A stretch of DNA of 8,865 nucleotides from the NCBI GenBank assembly GCA_031261905.1, contig JAISIS010000071.1, positions 1 through 8,865 of the forward strand, in the 5' to 3' direction. Below are positions 5,136-8,865 of the stretch, piece after piece (within the stretch, counting starts at the first letter, position 1; each line of letters starts with the position of its first letter). The notes beneath the pieces are model-generated. The model was not told the origin of the DNA. It saw only the letters and a list, made by a program, of their open reading frames with translations, and searched no databases. Position numbers and translations under genes: made by a program. This DNA is from Burkholderiaceae bacterium. Its GTDB lineage: Bacteria > Pseudomonadota > Gammaproteobacteria > Burkholderiales > Burkholderiaceae_D.

Positions 5136-8030
5136 TTAACCGGTATTGCGCATACCGGCGGAAATACCGTTAATTGAGAGGTGAATGCCGCGATGCGCGC
5201 GCGCGTCCGTGTTTTCAGGCGCGGTATAGGGATCGCGGTGACGCTTCAGCAATTCGATTTGCAGGTAATTAATCGGATCAATATAGGCAAACCGGTCCCT
5301 CAGCGAGCGGGCCAGATGCGGATTGTTTACCAGCCGTTCCTTCTCGCCGGTGACAATCTCAAAGGCGGCCAGCGTGCGCGCATATTCTTCGCGTATCACG
5401 GTAAAGACGGTATTCCTTAATTTCTCGTCAGTCACCAGTTGCGCGTAACGCTCGGCGATATTCATGTCGGTCTTTGTCAGCACCATGTCCATATTGGAGA
5501 GCATGGAAGTGAAGAAAGGCCAGTCGCGGTACATGCTTTGCAGCAGGCGCAGTTTTTTATCGCGTGGAAGATCGGCTGAAGGCCTGTCAAGCCAGGTCAT
5601 GACAGCCGTGCCGAAACCGAACCAGCCGGGCAAGAGCAGGCGGCACTGCCCCCAGGAGAAGCTCCAGGGGATGGCGCGCAGGTCTTCAATCCTCCGGCTA
5701 GCGCTGCGGGAAGCAGGGCGCGAGCCGATATTCAACTGGGCGATTTCTGAAATCGGCGTGGACTGGAAGAAATAGTCCTGGAATCCCGGCGTGTCATATA
5801 CCAGGTTGCGATAGGCGCGGTAGGCGATATCGGATAATTCCGACATGGCGGATTCAAAACGCTGCAAGGTCTTGCCATACACGCCGGTCTGCTTCTCCGG
5901 CATGAGGCTGGCCTCCAGGGCGGCCGATACGATAAGTTCCAGATTGCGCCTGCCGATTTCGGCGTGGGAATACTTGAAGGCGATCATTTCGCCCTGCTCG
6001 GTCAGCCGCATCTGGCCATTGACCGTGCCGTGCGGCTGGGCCAGAATGGCTTCATAAGTCGGGCCGCCGCCGCGTCCCACCGTACCGCCGCGCCCGTGGA
6101 AAAAGCGCAGCCTCACGCCCCTGCTGTTAAAAAGATTCACCAGGCTTTGCTCGGCGCGGTACAGCTCCCAGTGGGAAGTAAGGTAGCCGCCATCCTTGTT
6201 GGAATCCGAATAGCCGAGCATGATCTCCTGGATATTGCCCTGCTTTTCAATAAAGTGCCGTACCATCGGGATATCCATGACGTCGCTCATGATTTTTGCG
6301 GCGCGCTGCAAATCCTGAATGGTCTCAAAAAGCGGAACTGCCATGAGTTCCAGCGTGGCGTCCAGCCATTTGGGGCCGTTGTCGTCCGTCTGCGTTTCCC
6401 ACTGGATGCGCAACAGACCGGATTCCTTCTGCAGCAGATAAACTTCCAGCAGGTCGGATACAGTTTCCGTATGGGAGATAATGTAATTGCGGATGGCGCG
6501 CTTGCCGTACTTGTGGCGGATAAGATGCGCCGTGCGAAAAATATCCAGTTCGGAAGCCGTACCGGCAGAGTACTCGGCAAACGGCGAATAAAGCAGGCGG
6601 GGCTGACTCAGTTCCGAAAGCAGCAGCTCAACCTTTTTCTCCTCGGGAAGTCCGGCATAATTCAGTTCCACGCGGGCAACGGCAAAAAGCTCGGCCAGTG
6701 TGCGCTCATGCACGTCAGAGCTTTGGCGCATATCCAGCGTGGACAGATGAAAACCGAAAATATCCACAGCGGCCTTAAGCGAGGCGATACGCAGCCCGGC
6801 CACCCGGCGTCCGGCATGTTCGTTGAGCGAATCAATCAATATCTGCAGATCGGCACTGAAATCTTCCGGCTTTTCATAAGGCCTGTCCTTGCCTACTTCA
6901 TGACGCGTAAACGTTTGCATATCCAGCGCGCGCGAAGTGGCCGCCAGACGGTTGTAAATGGCGATCAGGGCTCGGCGGTAGGGTTCGTCGTCACGATGGT
7001 GCGAAGTATCCTGCGAAGTGTCCGCCAGCGCCTGAAGTGCTTCCGATACCGGGTTCAGCATGGAAGAAAGCGGCAATTCCGCGCCCAGATCATGCACCTG
7101 TTCCAGGTAATACTCCAGGATCAGGTGCGACTGGCGTTCCAGCGCCTCCAGCATGGTGGAGGCGTTCACATTAGGGTTGCCGTCCCGGTCGCCGCCTATC
7201 CAGCAGCCCATCTGCACATAACGGCAGCGCGAATCAGGTGCGGGGATGCCGTCTTCCGCTTCAGGATAGCGCTCGCCGATTTCATCCTGGATGGCGTGGT
7301 AAAGCTCCGGCAACTCTTCCAGGAAAGTCAGGCGGTAATAAGACAGCGCGTTGTTGATTTCATCTTCCACCGAAAGGCGCGTATAGCGCAGGAGGCGGGT
7401 TTGCCACAGTGCGGCGATGCGTCCATGCAGGATTTCCATGATCCGCTTGCGTTCCTGCGGCGTGACATCGCCGTCAAGCTCGTTCAGGAAGTACGCGATT
7501 TCCCGCTCGTTATCCAGTGTGCTTTTCCGCTGCACCTCTGTCGGGTGGGCGGTCAGCACCGGTGAGATGAAGGCTTCACGCAGGAATTTCTTGATTTCCG
7601 CGCCGGGTACGCTGGCTTCATCCAGACGGTCAAGGGCATAGCCCAGGCTGCCCTGCGGCGGAGGTTCCCCGGCAATGCGCGCCTCGCGGTAGCGGCGGTT
7701 ATCGTGCTTGTCAATCACGATATTGGAGATATGCGAGAAATAGGAAAAGGCGCGCACAACAGAAATAGCCTGGTTGCGGGACAGATTCCTGATAAGGTTG
7801 TTCAGATCGTCAGGGGTATATCGCCCGGGTGTTTTTCTCAGACCAACGGCGGTCTGGCGGATATTTTCAATAAGATTGAAAATTTCATCGCCTTCCCTTT
7901 CCCGGATAACATCGCCCAGCATATATCCCATCATACGGATATCGGCGCGCATTGCCGCGTCAGTCTTGTCAGAATAACCGGAGGAACGGCCATTTAACGG
8001 CAGGCCGTTTTCTTTGTGCGGAATTGCCAT
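5136..8030 (-). CDS. ppc: Phosphoenolpyruvate carboxylase
   Basis: Cytoplasmic enzyme that carboxylates phosphoenolpyruvate with bicarbonate to give oxaloacetate, replenishing the TCA cycle. It has 964 residues, longer than the 883 of E. coli, and the family C-terminus AGMRNTG is intact. Catalytic motifs in order: VLTAHPTE (158-165, His162), GGDRDGNPNV (279-288), GYSDSNKDGG (606-615, Lys612), FHGRGGTVGRGGGP (644-657, Arg647 and Arg653) and SRPASR (770-775). The residues matching the aspartate-inhibition site of the E. coli enzyme (Arg587, Lys773, Arg832, Asn881) are present as Arg653, Lys853, Arg913 and Asn962, so feedback inhibition by aspartate is expected. The start is ATG 8030; an in-frame stop (8037-8039) excludes anything further upstream. 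The first 26 residues extend beyond the E. coli N-terminus and no Shine-Dalgarno sequence is visible, so Met27 is a fallback start. The gene leads a two-gene unit with the crotonase gene. Confidence 0.97.
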   Translation of the reverse strand: MAIPHKENGLPLNGRSSGYSDKTDAAMRADIRMMGYMLGDVIREREGDEIFNLIENIRQTAVGLRKTPGRYTPDDLNNLIRNLSRNQAISVVRAFSYFSHISNIVIDKHDNRRYREARIAGEPPPQGSLGYALDRLDEASVPGAEIKKFLREAFISPVLTAHPTEVQRKSTLDNEREIAYFLNELDGDVTPQERKRIMEILHGRIAALWQTRLLRYTRLSVEDEINNALSYYRLTFLEELPELYHAIQDEIGERYPEAEDGIPAPDSRCRYVQMGCWIGGDRDGNPNVNASTMLEALERQSHLILEYYLEQVHDLGAELPLSSMLNPVSEALQALADTSQDTSHHRDDEPYRRALIAIYNRLAATSRALDMQTFTRHEVGKDRPYEKPEDFSADLQILIDSLNEHAGRRVAGLRIASLKAAVDIFGFHLSTLDMRQSSDVHERTLAELFAVARVELNYAGLPEEKKVELLLSELSQPRLLYSPFAEYSAGTASELDIFRTAHLIRHKYGKRAIRNYIISHTETVSDLLEVYLLQKESGLLRIQWETQTDDNGPKWLDATLELMAVPLFETIQDLQRAAKIMSDVMDIPMVRHFIEKQGNIQEIMLGYSDSNKDGGYLTSHWELYRAEQSLVNLFNSRGVRLRFFHGRGGTVGRGGGPTYEAILAQPHGTVNGQMRLTEQGEMIAFKYSHAEIGRRNLELIVSAALEASLMPEKQTGVYGKTLQRFESAMSELSDIAYRAYRNLVYDTPGFQDYFFQSTPISEIAQLNIGSRPASRSASRRIEDLRAIPWSFSWGQCRLLLPGWFGFGTAVMTWLDRPSADLPRDKKLRLLQSMYRDWPFFTSMLSNMDMVLTKTDMNIAERYAQLVTDEKLRNTVFTVIREEYARTLAAFEIVTGEKERLVNNPHLARSLRDRFAYIDPINYLQIELLKRHRDPYTAPENTDARAHRGIHLSINGISAGMRNTG

Positions 8031-8108
8031 GATGTTTTAGTTGATTGTCGGGTTTGTTAATGCAGTTTTCTTTGTGCAGGTCAGGAAGATGAAACTGACC
8101 AGTAACAG

Positions 8109-8114
8109 AGTATA
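8109..8114 (-). promoter_or_regulatory. Candidate -10 element for ppc
   Basis: TATACT on the minus strand is a near-consensus -10, 78 bases upstream of the ppc ATG. The matching -35 position, 17 bases further up, is only TGAAAA-like, so an activator or another sigma preference may be involved. Transcription would start near 8102, giving a leader of about 70 bases that contains the GGTCAG/CTGACC hairpin. Confidence 0.4.
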
Positions 8115-8172
8115 CCCCTTTTTCCATACCCTTTTTTCATTTTTATCCCGGTTACGCTTTTCCGGTTTTGCC

Positions 8173-8190
8173 GCAATTGTGCGTAATTGC
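8173..8190. promoter_or_regulatory. Palindromic operator-like site upstream of hemX
   Basis: GCAATT (8173-8178) and AATTGC (8185-8190) form a perfect 6-bp inverted repeat with a 6-base spacer. It lies just upstream of and partly over the expected -35 region for the TACAAT at 8213, a typical place for a dimeric regulator. The regulator is unknown. Confidence 0.35.
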
Positions 8191-8212
8191 TGTGCAAACA
8201 AACGGGCTGCGC

Positions 8213-8218
8213 TACAAT
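8213..8218 (+). promoter_or_regulatory. Candidate -10 element for hemX
   Basis: TACAAT matches the -10 consensus at five of six positions. The best -35-like sequence, TTGCTG (8187-8192), is 20 bases away, wider than ideal. Transcription from here would leave a leader of about 105 bases before ATG 8331. Confidence 0.35.
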
Positions 8219-8330
8219 GCCGGAATCAGGCAGGCATCAGGATGTAACATATCAATATAATGATTCATGAGGCATAAATACAACAGCGGGCAGTAACAGG
8301 ATGACAGTCGCCCGCGTGTGAGACGCGAAA

Positions 8331-8865
8331 ATGAATACACACGCTTCCGATCAATCAGCCGCCGCCGTGCAGCAGCCTTCCGCCGCTGCGCCGTCCGATT
8401 CGCTTCGGCGTCAGCGCCATTGGCTGATGGTGCTGGCTTTCATGTTTCTGGGGGTGATAATAGCCTTTATCACACATCTCTGGCTGGAACACCAGGAAAC
8501 GGTGCGCCTGCGCGAAGAACTGGCGCGCCGCCTGCAGGCGGGAGATACCGTGAGTGCCGAGGTAAAAGGGCTGGTCAAATCCATGCAGGATACGGTGCTG
8601 GATTTGCAGGGCAGGACAGCAGCGCTGGAAACCCGCCAGAGCGAGGCGCGGGACCGTTACACCACACTTCAGCAGATGTACCAGGAATTGTCCGGAAGCC
8701 GTGATGACCGGATTCTGACGGATATGGAGCAGATACTCCTGACGGCCAACCAGCAGTTGCAGCTTTCCGGTAATGTGCATGGCGCGCTGATTACCCTGGA
8801 AAATGCCGACAAGCTGCTGACGCGAGAAGACAAGCCGCAGTTTATTGGCATCCGGCGCGCGCTGG
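8331..8865 (+). CDS. hemX: HemX-type membrane protein (uroporphyrinogen-III C-methyltransferase family), 5' part
   Basis: The frame is open from ATG 8331 to the right edge, giving 178 residues; the 3' part is missing. Residues 1-29 are polar and Ala/Gln/Ser-rich and end in a basic RRQRH. Residues 31-51 are one hydrophobic membrane helix. Residues 53 to about 110 look like a coiled coil of charged heptads. Then come conserved HemX-like elements: QMYQELSGSRDDRILTDMEQ (about 122-141), LLTANQQLQLSGN (143-155) and ALITLENADKLL (158-169). This order fits a HemX with an N-terminal anchor and a periplasmic domain. HemX is annotated as a methyltransferase by family name, but it lacks the recognised SAM-methyltransferase domain, so an enzymatic role is doubtful; a scaffolding role in haem synthesis with HemY is often proposed. 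GAGACG-like sequence about 10 bases upstream is a weak ribosome site. Confidence 0.88.
   Translation, partial: MNTHASDQSAAAVQQPSAAAPSDSLRRQRHWLMVLAFMFLGVIIAFITHLWLEHQETVRLREELARRLQAGDTVSAEVKGLVKSMQDTVLDLQGRTAALETRQSEARDRYTTLQQMYQELSGSRDDRILTDMEQILLTANQQLQLSGNVHGALITLENADKLLTREDKPQFIGIRRAL

Larger units (their letters stand above)
8031..8330. other. Divergent intergenic region between ppc and hemX
   Basis: Exactly 300 bases. It holds candidate promoters for both genes, a 6-bp palindrome (8173-8190) and a small hairpin (GGTCAG 8079-8084 with CTGACC 8095-8100) that would lie in the ppc leader. Two T-rich runs near 8121-8144 make it AT-rich. No complete gene is visible; the 68-residue open frame at 8041-8247 begins with TTG and resembles nothing I know. 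Confidence 0.6.

Noticed and set aside
5964..7565. 533-residue open frame on the plus strand
   Set aside because: It lies wholly antisense to ppc, whose catalytic and allosteric motifs are all intact. The frame contains no recognisable domain and is explained by the codon bias of a GC-rich gene.
8301..8321. Six-codon frame (MTVARV) just before hemX as a leader peptide
   Set aside because: It is too short to support, it has no run of regulatory codons, and no attenuator structure follows before the hemX start.
8318..8704. 128-residue plus-strand frame overlapping hemX in another frame
   Set aside because: The frame starting at 8331 gives the membrane helix, coiled coil and conserved HemX elements; the other frame is Arg/Ala-rich noise.
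1..8865. CRISPR array, tRNA, rRNA or insertion sequence
   Set aside because: No regularly spaced direct repeats, tRNA cloverleaf, rRNA-like sequence, transposase or terminal inverted repeats were seen on reading.

Overview
The window looks like a chromosomal segment of a betaproteobacterium, probably in the Burkholderiales. The evidence is a full-length PEP carboxylase divergent from a HemX-type gene, a 547-residue glucose-6-phosphate isomerase, and coding sequence that is mostly GC-rich. A family such as Oxalobacteraceae is plausible, but the sequence alone does not prove it. Most of the DNA is housekeeping. The unusual material lies at the left edge and in the centre.

Layout, left to right. 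(1) Positions 1-1095 (+) are the 3' part of a DUF1254/DUF1214-type gene. Its DUF1214 domain is split by about 130 residues of Ala/Pro-rich repeats, and a second Ala/Pro-rich tail follows. (2) A strong bidirectional hairpin terminator at 1125-1150 separates it from the convergent pgi gene (1155-2798, -). (3) A lower-GC pocket, about 2940-4260, holds a TPR protein gene (3050-3886, +), a short gene remnant that appears frameshifted (3924-4126, +) and an 11-bp hairpin (4151-4175). (4) A two-gene unit on the minus strand consists of ppc (8030-5136) followed 15 bases later by a crotonase-superfamily gene (5120-4275). (5) A 300-bp divergent intergenic region carries candidate promoters and a palindrome. 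(6) The start of hemX (8331 onward, +) runs off the right edge.

How the genes relate. Pgi interconverts glucose-6-phosphate and fructose-6-phosphate. Ppc refills oxaloacetate from phosphoenolpyruvate. The crotonase gene is probably co-transcribed with ppc, but it lacks one of the two catalytic glutamates of canonical enoyl-CoA hydratases, so its reaction is open. HemX is a membrane-anchored protein of the haem-biosynthesis gene cluster. In many betaproteobacteria hemC and hemD lie between ppc and hemX; here they are absent from that position.

I found no convincing undescribed multi-gene system. The most useful leads are the split DUF1214 domain, the altered crotonase tied to ppc, the missing hemCD pair and the decayed small gene in the AT-rich pocket.
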